The position numbers were made by a program, and so were the translations under genes. 10,277 nt of DNA, from assembly GCA_007280145.1 (NCBI GenBank), contig QYPU01000084.1:1-10277 (forward strand), read 5' to 3'. Source of the stretch: Dehalococcoidia bacterium. Lineage in GTDB: Bacteria; Chloroflexota; Dehalococcoidia; GIF9; UBA5629. This document shows, one piece after another, positions 1 to 5,726 of this stretch; the stretch's first letter is position 1, and each line of letters opens with the position of its first letter. Under the pieces are notes generated by a model. That model was given only the letters and a program-made list of their open reading frames with translations. It made no database searches and was not told where the DNA came from.

Positions 1-806
1 GCACTGTAGAGCTCGCCGCTAAATTTCGTTAATTCAGTAGCTTCCTTTTCAAGGTTCTTAAAGAAGTCACTGGGTACCGAAACCACCATCTTTGAATCAC
101 TATGTTCACTATTCCATTGGGCAATCTTCTCCGGGGTATCATCTTGTGGGGGAACACCGCCGCTTCCGCACGGCATAAGTATATGAGAGGTTGTTGCAAA
201 GGCTGATAACTTTTCGTAAGCCTCCTCCCATTTATCAAGATGTAGTCCAGCGCGATAGCCCAGGGGCATCCAGTGGCTTATGATTTTTGAACCATCGAGT
301 CCCTCCCAAACAAACTCACTCACACGGTAACCAATACTTTCTGGCATCCCCCGCCGGAAGGCAAGCCACCTGTATCCAGACTTCTTATAAATCTGCGGCA
401 TTTGAGCATTAAGCCCAAATCCATCAGCGGCCCAGGCTACCGGTACATCTATGCCAAATTTTTCCTTGCAGTATCTTTTTCCAAAAAGGATTTCTCTGAC
501 CAGCACTTCGGCAGCCGGTATCATGGGGTCAGGCATTATATACTGCCCATCAACTATTTCAACCCTACCCGCTTTAATGGCCTCTTTAATGGCTGAAAAG
601 AGAGGGAGATTCCTCTGCTCAATCATTTCCAAAAGGTAGGTTTGCTCCACCAGAAATTTGAACTCAGACTCCCTTGTCATCAAGACGGCATTTAATAGGA
701 TCATCTCGTTAATGCAATAATAGTCTTCTTTGGTAAAAGCCCAAACAACATCGTAGTGAGAATGTGGCACCAGATAAATCGTCTTCATTTTTTCCATCGT
801 TCCCAT
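1..806 (-). CDS. GH38-family alpha-mannosidase, N-terminal 268 residues (3' end beyond window)
   Basis: The minus frame is open from an ATG at 806 to the window edge, giving 268 residues. Near the N-terminus is VPHSHYDVVW, where His17 and Asp19 match the zinc-binding HxD pair of GH38 mannosidases. At 124-131 AWAADGFG places Asp128 where the family has its catalytic nucleophile (xxDxFG), followed by the family-like MPQIYKKSGYRW. A Gly-rich MPCGSGGVPP motif follows near 220. The family hydrolyses alpha-mannosides with a zinc-assisted retaining mechanism. Here that would most simply mean glycan breakdown in the cytoplasm, since no signal peptide is visible. ATG806 has a GAGGA about 10 bases upstream; ATGs at 797 and 788 are also possible, because the conserved domain begins straight after the last one. 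The C-terminal domains and the second zinc His lie outside the window, so substrate cannot be judged. The operon terminator separates it from rpsI. Confidence 0.85.
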   Translation of the reverse strand, partial: MGTMEKMKTIYLVPHSHYDVVWAFTKEDYYCINEMILLNAVLMTRESEFKFLVEQTYLLEMIEQRNLPLFSAIKEAIKAGRVEIVDGQYIMPDPMIPAAEVLVREILFGKRYCKEKFGIDVPVAWAADGFGLNAQMPQIYKKSGYRWLAFRRGMPESIGYRVSEFVWEGLDGSKIISHWMPLGYRAGLHLDKWEEAYEKLSAFATTSHILMPCGSGGVPPQDDTPEKIAQWNSEHSDSKMVVSVPSDFFKNLEKEATELTKFSGELYS

Positions 807-912
807 TTTAGCACATTCCTCGCTAAAGACGATTTAGGTTATCCTCTCCTAGCCCCATTAGTAGAACACAACAGGACAAGTTACTGAGGTATAAATGAAA
901 CAAAAACCAATT

Positions 913-941
913 TTGACAATCGAAGCTCATTATGGTATAAA
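913..941 (+). promoter_or_regulatory. Strong sigma70-type promoter with extended -10
   Basis: TTGACA at 913-918 is a perfect -35. It is followed by a 17-bp spacer and TATAAA at 936-941 (5 of 6 to consensus). TG at 933-934, one base before the -10, makes it an extended -10. The expected start is near 948. It points away from the mannosidase gene and toward the 3' end of rpsI, with no ordinary plus-strand gene downstream, so it should drive the structured RNA described at 948-1218. Confidence 0.75.
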
Positions 942-986
942 TAACTTATAGGGTCACATAGTACTAGCCGAACTTGGAGGTGTGCT

Positions 987-1031
987 ATGAGGCGTCATGC
1001 AATGTTTGGAGTATGGCAGGTGGATAAGTGA
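987..1031 (+). CDS. Possible 14-aa leader peptide inside the structured RNA
   Basis: GGAGG (976-980) sits 6 bases before ATG 987, an ideal ribosome-site spacing. The frame reads MRRHAMFGVWQVDK and stops at TGA 1029-1031. The start codon lies in a small hairpin (ATGA 987-990 with TCAT 995-998). The last codons cover one arm of a hairpin that competes with another (see 1013-1052). The stop overlaps an ATG as TGATG, starting a second 15-codon frame. A peptide this short may be chance; the ribosome site and its position on the switching arm are the reasons to list it. I recognise no homologue and assign no function. Confidence 0.3.
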   Translation: MRRHAMFGVWQVDK

Positions 1032-1052
1032 TGCCCTGCCATGCGGCAGGGC
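1013..1052 (+). promoter_or_regulatory. Two mutually exclusive 8-bp hairpins sharing one arm (switch-like)
   Basis: ATGGCAGG (1013-1020) is perfectly complementary to CCTGCCAT (1035-1042), with a 14-base loop. The same CCTGCC is also the left arm of a tighter hairpin, GCCCTGCC (1033-1040) with GGCAGGGC (1045-1052) and a 4-base ATGC loop. Only one can form at a time. A ribosome on the mini-ORF would cover 1013-1020 and release the second hairpin. This is the layout of an attenuator, but no gene follows on this strand. Confidence 0.4.
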
Positions 1053-1174
1053 GGATGAAACTCGAACTTGACTCGTAGAGGAAGTTGGAGGCCGGTCTCA
1101 TGAAGGAGAGGCCTGATGTGGTGAATACCACGAGTGAGTTGGGTTTGAGAGTGAGTTCCGGAGGAATAGAATAA
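1031..1174 (+). pseudogene. Possible degenerate short frame, interrupted by one TAG
   Basis: ATG at 1031 overlaps the TGA of the preceding mini-ORF (TGATG), the usual form of translational coupling. The frame reads 15 codons (MPCHAAGRMKLELDS), meets TAG at 1076-1078, then stays open for 31 more codons, starting RKLEAGLMKERPDVVNTT and ending at TAA 1172-1174. Together that is 46 sense codons broken by one stop. It could be the eroded end of a mobile-element protein. It could also be accidental coding in a sequence conserved as RNA, since the same bases form strong stems. I favour the RNA reading and list this as a weak alternative. Confidence 0.15.
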
Positions 1175-1178
1175 AATG

Positions 1179-1218
1179 TAATAAGGGAGAGCACTTTTCA
1201 AAGTGCTCTCCCTTATTA
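1179..1218. terminator. Bidirectional intrinsic terminator between the operon and the facing RNA
   Basis: A perfect 18-bp inverted repeat (1179-1196 with 1201-1218) encloses a 4-base TTCA loop. Its GC-rich core is GGGAGAGCACTT. Read on the minus strand, the core is followed by TTATTACATTTTATTC, a fair U-rich tail 36 bases after the rpsI stop, so it ends the ribosomal operon. Read on the plus strand it is followed by TTATTACTTTCTAATT, weaker but usable, so it can also end the facing RNA. It insulates the mannosidase gene from the operon. Confidence 0.8.
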
Positions 1219-1253
1219 CTTTCTAATTCGAAATTTCTCCAGTACAGAAGCTC

Positions 1254-1649
1254 TTACCGCTTGGTATATTGAGGTGCTTTACGGGCGCGCTTAAGGCCGT
1301 ACTTCTTGCGTTCTTTGACCCGAGCATCGCGAGTCAGTAAACCCTCTTGACGCAAAAGGGGCCTAAACTGCTCATTAGCCTTAGCTAATGCCCGGGCAAT
1401 GCCGTGACGAATAGCCCCAGCCTGCCCATTGGTGCCACCACCCTTCACCTTCACCTCAACATTAAACTTGCCTACAGTATCAGTAGCCAAGAAGGGAAGT
1501 TCAATCATGCGGCGGTGCTCAAGGCAAGAGAAAACCTCCTGATAGGGTTTATCATTGACAGTAATCTCTCCTTTGCCTGAGAACAGCTTGACTTGAGCTA
1601 TAGCACATTTACGCTTACCCGTGCCACGGTTATAGGTTTTAGTAGCCAC
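1254..1649 (-). CDS. rpsI: 30S ribosomal protein S9
   Basis: The 131-residue product has the S9 pattern throughout: YNRGTGKRKCAIAQVKLFSGKGEITVN at the N-terminus, GGGTNGQAGAIRHGIARAL in the middle and the basic tail ending PQYTKR. S9 sits in the head of the small subunit, and its C-terminal Arg reaches the P-site tRNA; that terminal KR is kept, with Thr where Ser is usual. The start is GTG, sharing one base with the rplM stop (TAGTG), with GGAG just upstream inside rplM, so the two are translationally coupled, as rplM-rpsI usually are. It is the last gene of the operon; the terminator hairpin begins 35 bases beyond its stop. Confidence 0.98.
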   Translation of the reverse strand: MATKTYNRGTGKRKCAIAQVKLFSGKGEITVNDKPYQEVFSCLEHRRMIELPFLATDTVGKFNVEVKVKGGGTNGQAGAIRHGIARALAKANEQFRPLLRQEGLLTRDARVKERKKYGLKRARKAPQYTKR

Positions 1650-2095
1650 TAGCTCCTACTCCCTTCCGCAGTTATTTTTGAACCAGCGACCTGGGCCTGG
1701 TGAGGATGGCTATCCCCGGCATAAACTTTCAGTTTCTTAAACATGGCTCTCCCCAACCGATTATGGGGTAACATTCCTTTCACTGCGTGCTCAATCACTC
1801 TGGTGGGATGAGTAGCAAGCATCTCTTCAAAAGTCACAGCTCTTAAACCCCCCGGGTATCCCGAATACCGATAATAAATCTTCTGCTTGGCTTTATTGCC
1901 AGTCACTCTAATCTTAGCCGCATTGAGCACAACGACATAGTCGCCGGTATCGAGATTGGGCACATATATTGGCTTATGCTTGCCCATAAGCAAGCTCGCT
2001 ATCTGGGAGGCAAACCTACCCAAGGTTTTTCCCGAAGCATCAACAACATGCCACCGACGTTCAATATCTCTGGCTCTAGTTGAATAGGTCTTCAT
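1649..2095 (-). CDS. rplM: 50S ribosomal protein L13
   Basis: The protein has 148 residues. Family signatures are WHVVDASGKTLGRFASQIASLLMGKHKP, the DTGDYVVVLNAAKIRVTGNK segment, YYRYSGYPGGLR and GMLPHNRLGRAMFKKLKVYAGDSHPHQAQ. L13 is an early-assembling protein that binds 23S rRNA. ATG at 2095 overlaps the truA stop as ATGA, and the GGAGATGGGAAT just upstream supplies the ribosome site. It runs about ten residues past the HPHQAQ motif where many L13 proteins end; the codons of this tail carry the ribosome site of rpsI. Nothing else is unusual. Confidence 0.98.
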   Translation of the reverse strand: MKTYSTRARDIERRWHVVDASGKTLGRFASQIASLLMGKHKPIYVPNLDTGDYVVVLNAAKIRVTGNKAKQKIYYRYSGYPGGLRAVTFEEMLATHPTRVIEHAVKGMLPHNRLGRAMFKKLKVYAGDSHPHQAQVAGSKITAEGSRS

Positions 2096-2868
2096 ATTCC
2101 CATCTCCAGAGTACTGGGGTAATTAACTTTAGTAAGACACAGGCCATGAGCCGGAGCCGTTGGTCCGGCTAAACCCAGCATCTTTGCCTCCATAATCTGG
2201 CGAAACTCTTCAAGTCCCACTTTACCTAATCCTACCCTGATTAGCAAGCCCACAGTATTGCGTACCTGATGGGGCAGAAATGAATTGGCAACTACATGAA
2301 AGGTGACCAGCTTACCTTGCCTTGTCACCTCAGCTTCGTAGACATTGCGCACTGTGCTCCTTAGCTTACCCAAAGAGGTAGCGAAGGAGGCAAAATCGTG
2401 CTCACCTTTAAGAAAATGACACGCCTTATTCATAATTTCAATATTCAACTTATTAGCCACTAGATAAGCAAAACCTTTAACCAAAGGCGAGCGAGTTGGA
2501 CTATTCCAAATGCAATAATCATACTCTCGACTCAAAGTATCACGTCTGACATTGAAGTCCGCACTCACCCTACAGGCGCCTTCGACTGCAACATCCTCTG
2601 GTAAATAGTGATTTAGTGCCCTCACAAAGGTCTCCGTGGGCAAGGCAGACTTGGTTCGAAAGCTAACTACCTGCCCTTTAGCATGCACCCCTGCGTCAGT
2701 CCGGCTGGCGGCTATTATGCGGCTACTTTCTCCGGTAAGCTTTTGTATAGCCTGCTCCAGCGCAGCCTGAACGGTTGGTAAGTCAGCTTGCCACTGAAAA
2801 CCATAGTACTGGCTGCCGTCGTACTCCACAACCAGAACAATCTTGTTAAAACTGTTAAAGAACTTCAC
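2092..2868 (-). CDS. truA: tRNA pseudouridine(38-40) synthase TruA
   Basis: TruA isomerises uridines 38-40 in the anticodon stem-loop of many tRNAs. The 258-residue protein has the catalytic motif SRTDAGVHAKGQ with nucleophilic Asp58, the N-terminal strand VLVVEYDGSQYYGFQ, NVRRDTLSREYDYCIWN in the middle and the C-terminal motif SFLPHQVRNTVGLLIRVG. The length is normal for the family. The start is GTG at 2868, 15 bases after the rplQ stop; the ribosome site there is weak (GGTGG-like), so translation may depend on ribosomes arriving from rplQ. Its position between rplQ and rplM is common in Firmicutes and Chloroflexota. Some lineages place EcfA/EcfT transporter genes before it; none are present here. 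Confidence 0.97.
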   Translation of the reverse strand: MKFFNSFNKIVLVVEYDGSQYYGFQWQADLPTVQAALEQAIQKLTGESSRIIAASRTDAGVHAKGQVVSFRTKSALPTETFVRALNHYLPEDVAVEGACRVSADFNVRRDTLSREYDYCIWNSPTRSPLVKGFAYLVANKLNIEIMNKACHFLKGEHDFASFATSLGKLRSTVRNVYEAEVTRQGKLVTFHVVANSFLPHQVRNTVGLLIRVGLGKVGLEEFRQIMEAKMLGLAGPTAPAHGLCLTKVNYPSTLEMGI

Positions 2869-2883
2869 CAGCCACGGTGCTCG

Positions 2884-3237
2884 TTATTCCACCATCTCAA
2901 GCTGAGCCATAGGAGCCCTATCACCCATCCTGGACCCTAGTTTGACTATCCGTGTGTATCCTCCGGGACGCTCTGCATATCTAGGAGCAAGCTCATTGAA
3001 TACCTTATCAACAAGCTTCTTGTCAGTAATAAAAGTCAAAGCCTGGCGCCGGGAGGAAAGATTGCCTTCTTTCCCCAAAGTAATTACCTTCTCTGCCAAA
3101 CCCCGGGCCTCCTTGGCTTTAGCCTCAGTGGTAACAATCTTCTCGTATCTAATTAAGTCAGTCACCAAGTTACGATACAGTGCCCAGCGGTGGGCTGTAG
3201 GTCTACTCAGCTTCCGTCCCGCTATCTGATGTCTCAT
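2884..3237 (-). CDS. rplQ: 50S ribosomal protein L17
   Basis: The protein has 117 residues with the L17 hallmarks MRHQIAGRKLSRPTAHRWAL, RNLVTDLIRYEKIVTTEAKAKE and the closing GGYTRIVKLGSRMGDRAPMAQLEMVE. It binds 23S rRNA near the exit tunnel. The ATG at 3237 is certain because the protein begins exactly at the family's conserved MRHxxAGRKL. It therefore overlaps the end of rpoA by 35 bp in another frame. GGGGAG, 7 bases before the ATG, lies within rpoA, so the two genes are tightly coupled. Confidence 0.98.
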   Translation of the reverse strand: MRHQIAGRKLSRPTAHRWALYRNLVTDLIRYEKIVTTEAKAKEARGLAEKVITLGKEGNLSSRRQALTFITDKKLVDKVFNELAPRYAERPGGYTRIVKLGSRMGDRAPMAQLEMVE

Positions 3238-4261
3238 CCGTCATCTCCCCTTCGACATTTGTATTTCCTTCTATCCCCGAAGAAACCGAAGACGCTGATC
3301 GTCTCTTTTTCCTCTCCTCTTTCCCGTCCATCTCAGAGGTAAAAGGCAGGTCAAGGCCATTGAGAATCGCCTCCACCTCCTCTCTAGCTTTAGCTCCAAA
3401 GCCGGACATCGCACACAAACCTTCCATGCCTTTTTCCAGAATCTGGCCTAATGTAGTGACACCGCCTCTCCTCAAGCTGTTATAGGTATGTGTGGATAAA
3501 GTTAACTGGTCTATAGGCATGTTATATTGCTCTGAGGGAATTAACCGTTGCCATGTCAATTCCACTCCTTCCTCCGTCAGGGCTTTAGCCAGGTCTCGGA
3601 AACAGGAAAACTGCTCCATCAGAATAGCAGCGCTTTGACTAACCGCTTCTGTTGGAGATAAAGTGCCATCAGTCCAAACTTCCAAAACAAGCTTTTCTTG
3701 ATTCCTTCCTTCCTCAAGCCCGCTGGGCTCAACCGAATAATTCACTCTACGCACAGGGGTGAAAATAGCATCTATCGGAAGTGCCCCAATGGGTAAACTA
3801 TCGCTGGAGCCAGCCGGCACATAACCTCTGCCCAACTCCACATTAAACTCAACACTAAGCTTAGCTTCAGAGGAATCCAGGGTGGCCAAATGAAGTTCAG
3901 GATTAGCAACTTCGAAGTCTGCTGACGGCTTAATATCAGCAGCACACACTTCCCCTTCCCCCTCAACCTCTAAAGTCAACTTGCCAGGGTATTGGGAAAG
4001 AGGGCGAAGACGTATTGCCTTCGTATTTAACAAAAAGTCTATAGTATCCTCCTTAACGTAAGGAATCGTTGAAAATTCATGCTGAATCCCTTCAATCATA
4101 ACCCAAGTTATTGCAGCACTAGGCAGGGAGCTAAAAAGCACCCGGCGCAAGCTATTGCCTAAGGTAACTCCAAAACCCCTCTCCAGAGGTTCAGCAACAA
4201 AATGACCATGAGTCTCAGTGCTTTCAATGCACTCTACTCTTGGTAATGCTAATCCAGCCAA
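3203..4261 (-). CDS. rpoA: DNA-directed RNA polymerase subunit alpha, with C-terminal charged tail
   Basis: Alpha dimerises to nucleate polymerase assembly. The N-terminal domain (about 1-235) shows EPLERGFGVTLGNSLRRVL, FSTIPYVKEDTIDFLLN and GRGYVPA. The C-terminal domain (about 247-307) shows the helix-hairpin-helix core TYNSLRRGGVTTLGQIL and GLCAMSGFGAKAREEVE. By alignment, the position of E. coli Arg265, which reads UP elements, is His258. Asn268, Gly296 and Lys298 equivalents are kept (Asn261, Gly289, Lys291), while Asn294 and Ser299 are Gly287 and Ala292. After about 307 there is a 45-residue tail, first Lys/Arg-rich (KEERKKRR), then Ser/Thr/Glu-rich; its last 11 codons overlap rplQ. The start appears to be TTG at 4261: TAG lies in frame just upstream, GGGAGG precedes the TTG by 4 bases, and no ATG is near. 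Total length is 352, longer than the usual 315-330. Confidence 0.97.
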   Translation of the reverse strand: MAGLALPRVECIESTETHGHFVAEPLERGFGVTLGNSLRRVLFSSLPSAAITWVMIEGIQHEFSTIPYVKEDTIDFLLNTKAIRLRPLSQYPGKLTLEVEGEGEVCAADIKPSADFEVANPELHLATLDSSEAKLSVEFNVELGRGYVPAGSSDSLPIGALPIDAIFTPVRRVNYSVEPSGLEEGRNQEKLVLEVWTDGTLSPTEAVSQSAAILMEQFSCFRDLAKALTEEGVELTWQRLIPSEQYNMPIDQLTLSTHTYNSLRRGGVTTLGQILEKGMEGLCAMSGFGAKAREEVEAILNGLDLPFTSEMDGKEERKKRRSASSVSSGIEGNTNVEGEMTDETSDSGTEAE

Positions 4262-4270
4262 GAAACCTCC

Positions 4271-4903
4271 CTAACGTGAATAATATTCAACGATAGCCTT
4301 TTCGTTAAACGTGACTTCAATATCACCACCGGCTGGCAGGGCAAGAACCCGACCCACCAATTTTTGCCTATCCATCTCCAACCAACCAGGAACAATTCTG
4401 CCCTCGATTTCTTCAACGAGAACTTTGTAATATTCAGTTTGAGTACTAGCCTCCCGCCAAGCGATAACATCCCCAGACTTCACCAAACAAGAAGGGATAT
4501 CAGTCTTACGCCCATTCAAGAGAAAATGACCATGCTGCACTAGCTGCCTAGCTTGAGGACGAGAATTAGCAAAGCCTAAACGATAAACCACATTGTCTAA
4601 ACGCCTCTCTAGCAAAACCAAAAGGTTCTCCCCCGCTATACCAGGAAGCCTTTTTGCCTCAGCGAAGAACCTGCGGAATTGCCGTTCCAAAACTCCATAG
4701 GTATAGCGAGCCTTCTGCTTCTCCAGCAATTGAAGTCCACGGTCAGACTTCTTCGGGCGCCGCCTAAAAGTGGAGCGGCGCTTAGTCGGAACGTTCTTCC
4801 GCTCCAAAGCACATTTAGAGGTAAAACACCTCTCCCCTTTGAGCATTAATTTGCTGTCAACACGACGGCATAAACGACAAACAGCCTGTGTATTCCGTGC
4901 CAT
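4271..4903 (-). CDS. rpsD: 30S ribosomal protein S4, zinc-binding type
   Basis: S4 is a primary 16S rRNA binder that starts assembly of the small-subunit body. The 210-residue protein has the four cysteines of the zinc (C+) form (Cys9, Cys12, Cys26, Cys31, in CRLCRR and GERCFTSKC). It also has the S4 RNA-binding domain (about 99-160: RRLDNVVYRLGFANSRPQAR, QLVQHGHFLLNGRKTDIPS) and the usual C-terminus. ATG 4903 follows the rpsK stop by only 2 bases, with AAGG inside rpsK. In many bacteria S4 represses its own operon by binding the alpha mRNA leader; no such structure is obvious here. Confidence 0.98.
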   Translation of the reverse strand: MARNTQAVCRLCRRVDSKLMLKGERCFTSKCALERKNVPTKRRSTFRRRPKKSDRGLQLLEKQKARYTYGVLERQFRRFFAEAKRLPGIAGENLLVLLERRLDNVVYRLGFANSRPQARQLVQHGHFLLNGRKTDIPSCLVKSGDVIAWREASTQTEYYKVLVEEIEGRIVPGWLEMDRQKLVGRVLALPAGGDIEVTFNEKAIVEYYSR

Positions 4904-4905
4904 TT

Positions 4906-5298
4906 CTATACGCGCCTTCTTTTACGAGGACGACAACCATTATGCGGAACAGGAGTTATATCCCTGATGCTGGTAACCAAAATCCCCGAAGCTTGAAGAG
5001 CTCGAATTGCTGCTTCACGACCACTACCAGGACCTTGAATATATACCTCAACCTGGCGCAAACCGTGTTCCTTAGCCCTTTGCGCCGCTCCCTGAGCCGC
5101 CAATTGAGCCGCATATGGGGTACCTTTCCGAGACCCTTTGAAGCCAGCTGTACCAGAACTCCCCCAAGTGAGAACATTACCTTTAAGGTCAGTCAAAGTA
5201 ATAATAGTATTATTAAAGGTAGATTGAATATAAGCTCTGCCTTCGGGAACTAGCTTACGCTCTCGCCTTCTTACTCTGGTTTTCCTTTTTTGAGGCAT
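4906..5298 (-). CDS. rpsK: 30S ribosomal protein S11
   Basis: The 130-residue protein shows STFNNTIITLTDLKGNVLTW, SSGTAGFKGSRKGTPYAAQLAA, the VYIQGPGSGREAAIRAL motif and the invariant ending TPVPHNGCRPRKRRRV. S11 lies on the platform of the small subunit next to S7 and the E site. The N-terminus is an Arg/Lys-rich tail (MPQKRKTRVRRRERK), normal for the family. ATG at 5298 begins 18 bases after the rpsM stop. It belongs to the rpsM-rpsK-rpsD-rpoA-rplQ alpha unit. Confidence 0.98.
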   Translation of the reverse strand: MPQKRKTRVRRRERKLVPEGRAYIQSTFNNTIITLTDLKGNVLTWGSSGTAGFKGSRKGTPYAAQLAAQGAAQRAKEHGLRQVEVYIQGPGSGREAAIRALQASGILVTSIRDITPVPHNGCRPRKRRRV

Positions 5299-5316
5299 AT
5301 CCCTTTCACTACTCCT

Positions 5317-5706
5317 TTACTTCTTAGTCGCACCACGCCTTTGTCCACGCCCAGCTACCGTCTTGCGAAGGCCACGCTTAGTTCGAGCATTAGTCCGCGT
5401 CCGTTGTCCTCGGGCTGGCAGATTACGACGATGCCTGGTACCTCGATAGCTGCCGATTTCAACAAGCCTTTTGATATTAAGATTAACTTCTCTTCGAAGC
5501 TCACCTTCTACCCTGTGCTCCTTGTCGATAACCCCGCGAATACGGCTGATCTCCTCATCACCAAGATCATTTACTTTAACATCAGGATTAACGCCGCTTG
5601 AAAATAAAATCTTGCGACTCAGGGTAGGCCCGATACCATAAATATACTGCAAAGAAACCCAAACTTTTTTATCTCTAGGAATATCAACACCAGCAATACG
5701 TGCCAT
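5317..5706 (-). CDS. rpsM: 30S ribosomal protein S13
   Basis: The 129-residue protein begins MARIAGVDIPRDKKVWVSLQ, followed by IYGIGPTLSRKIL (helix-hairpin region), the RREVNLNIKRLVEIGSYRGTRHR segment and the basic tail RGQRTRTNARTKRG. S13 is in the head of the small subunit and its tail contacts the P-site tRNA. ATG at 5706 has GGAG 11 bases upstream, 20 bases after the rpmJ stop. The usual first genes of the alpha operon, rpmJ and rpsM, follow the internal promoter at 5875-5904. Confidence 0.98.
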   Translation of the reverse strand: MARIAGVDIPRDKKVWVSLQYIYGIGPTLSRKILFSSGVNPDVKVNDLGDEEISRIRGVIDKEHRVEGELRREVNLNIKRLVEIGSYRGTRHRRNLPARGQRTRTNARTKRGLRKTVAGRGQRRGATKK

Positions 5707-5726
5707 CTCTCAATTTACTCCAACAA

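Larger units (their letters stand above)
948..1218 (+). ncRNA. Candidate orphan structured RNA (about 270 nt) between a strong promoter and a terminator
   Basis: This transcript unit is defined by the promoter at 913-941 and the hairpin terminator at 1179-1218. Its interior is rich in stems. CCGAAC (968-973) can pair with GTTTGG (1004-1009). GCCCTGCC (1033-1040) pairs perfectly with 1045-1052. AGGCC/TCTC (1089-1099) pairs with GAGA/GGCCT (1106-1114) around a GG bulge and an ATGAAG loop. GTGGT (1118-1122) pairs with ACCAC (1127-1131). A long-range stem, 1058-1068 with 1137-1146 and one bulged G at 1064, encloses the last two hairpins into a multi-branch fold. I find none of the signature motifs of RNase P RNA, tmRNA, SRP RNA or 6S RNA. 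It could be a stand-alone regulatory RNA, an attenuator leader that has lost its gene, or a HEARO/omega-RNA-like remnant of an IS605/IscB element. Its expression is inferred from the promoter only. Confidence 0.5.

Noticed and set aside
402..639. Two plus-strand frames of about 63 codons within the mannosidase region
   Set aside because: The minus frame is open through the whole region with clear GH38 motifs; the plus frames have no recognisable sequence.
894..919. Minus-strand promoter for the mannosidase (TTGTCA with TTTATA or TATACC)
   Set aside because: The spacers are 18 or 20 bp and the -10 matches are only 3-4 of 6, so it is too weak to list as a feature.
1054..1178. RNase P, tmRNA, SRP or 6S RNA
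   Set aside because: The GAGGAAAGTCC-type, tmRNA resume-codon, SRP tetraloop-domain and long-rod 6S patterns are all absent.
985..1201. Minus-strand 68-69 codon frames opposite the structured RNA
   Set aside because: They start inside the terminator hairpin, have no convincing ribosome site, resemble no known protein, and lie after the operon terminator.
2942..3229. Plus-strand 95-codon open frame across rplQ
   Set aside because: It lies wholly antisense to a certain L17 gene, has no domain-like sequence, and is open because of codon bias on the other strand.
4888..5253. Plus-strand 121-codon open frame over rpsK/rpsD
   Set aside because: It is antisense to two certain ribosomal genes and shows low-complexity Ser/Thr/Arg content typical of a shadow frame.
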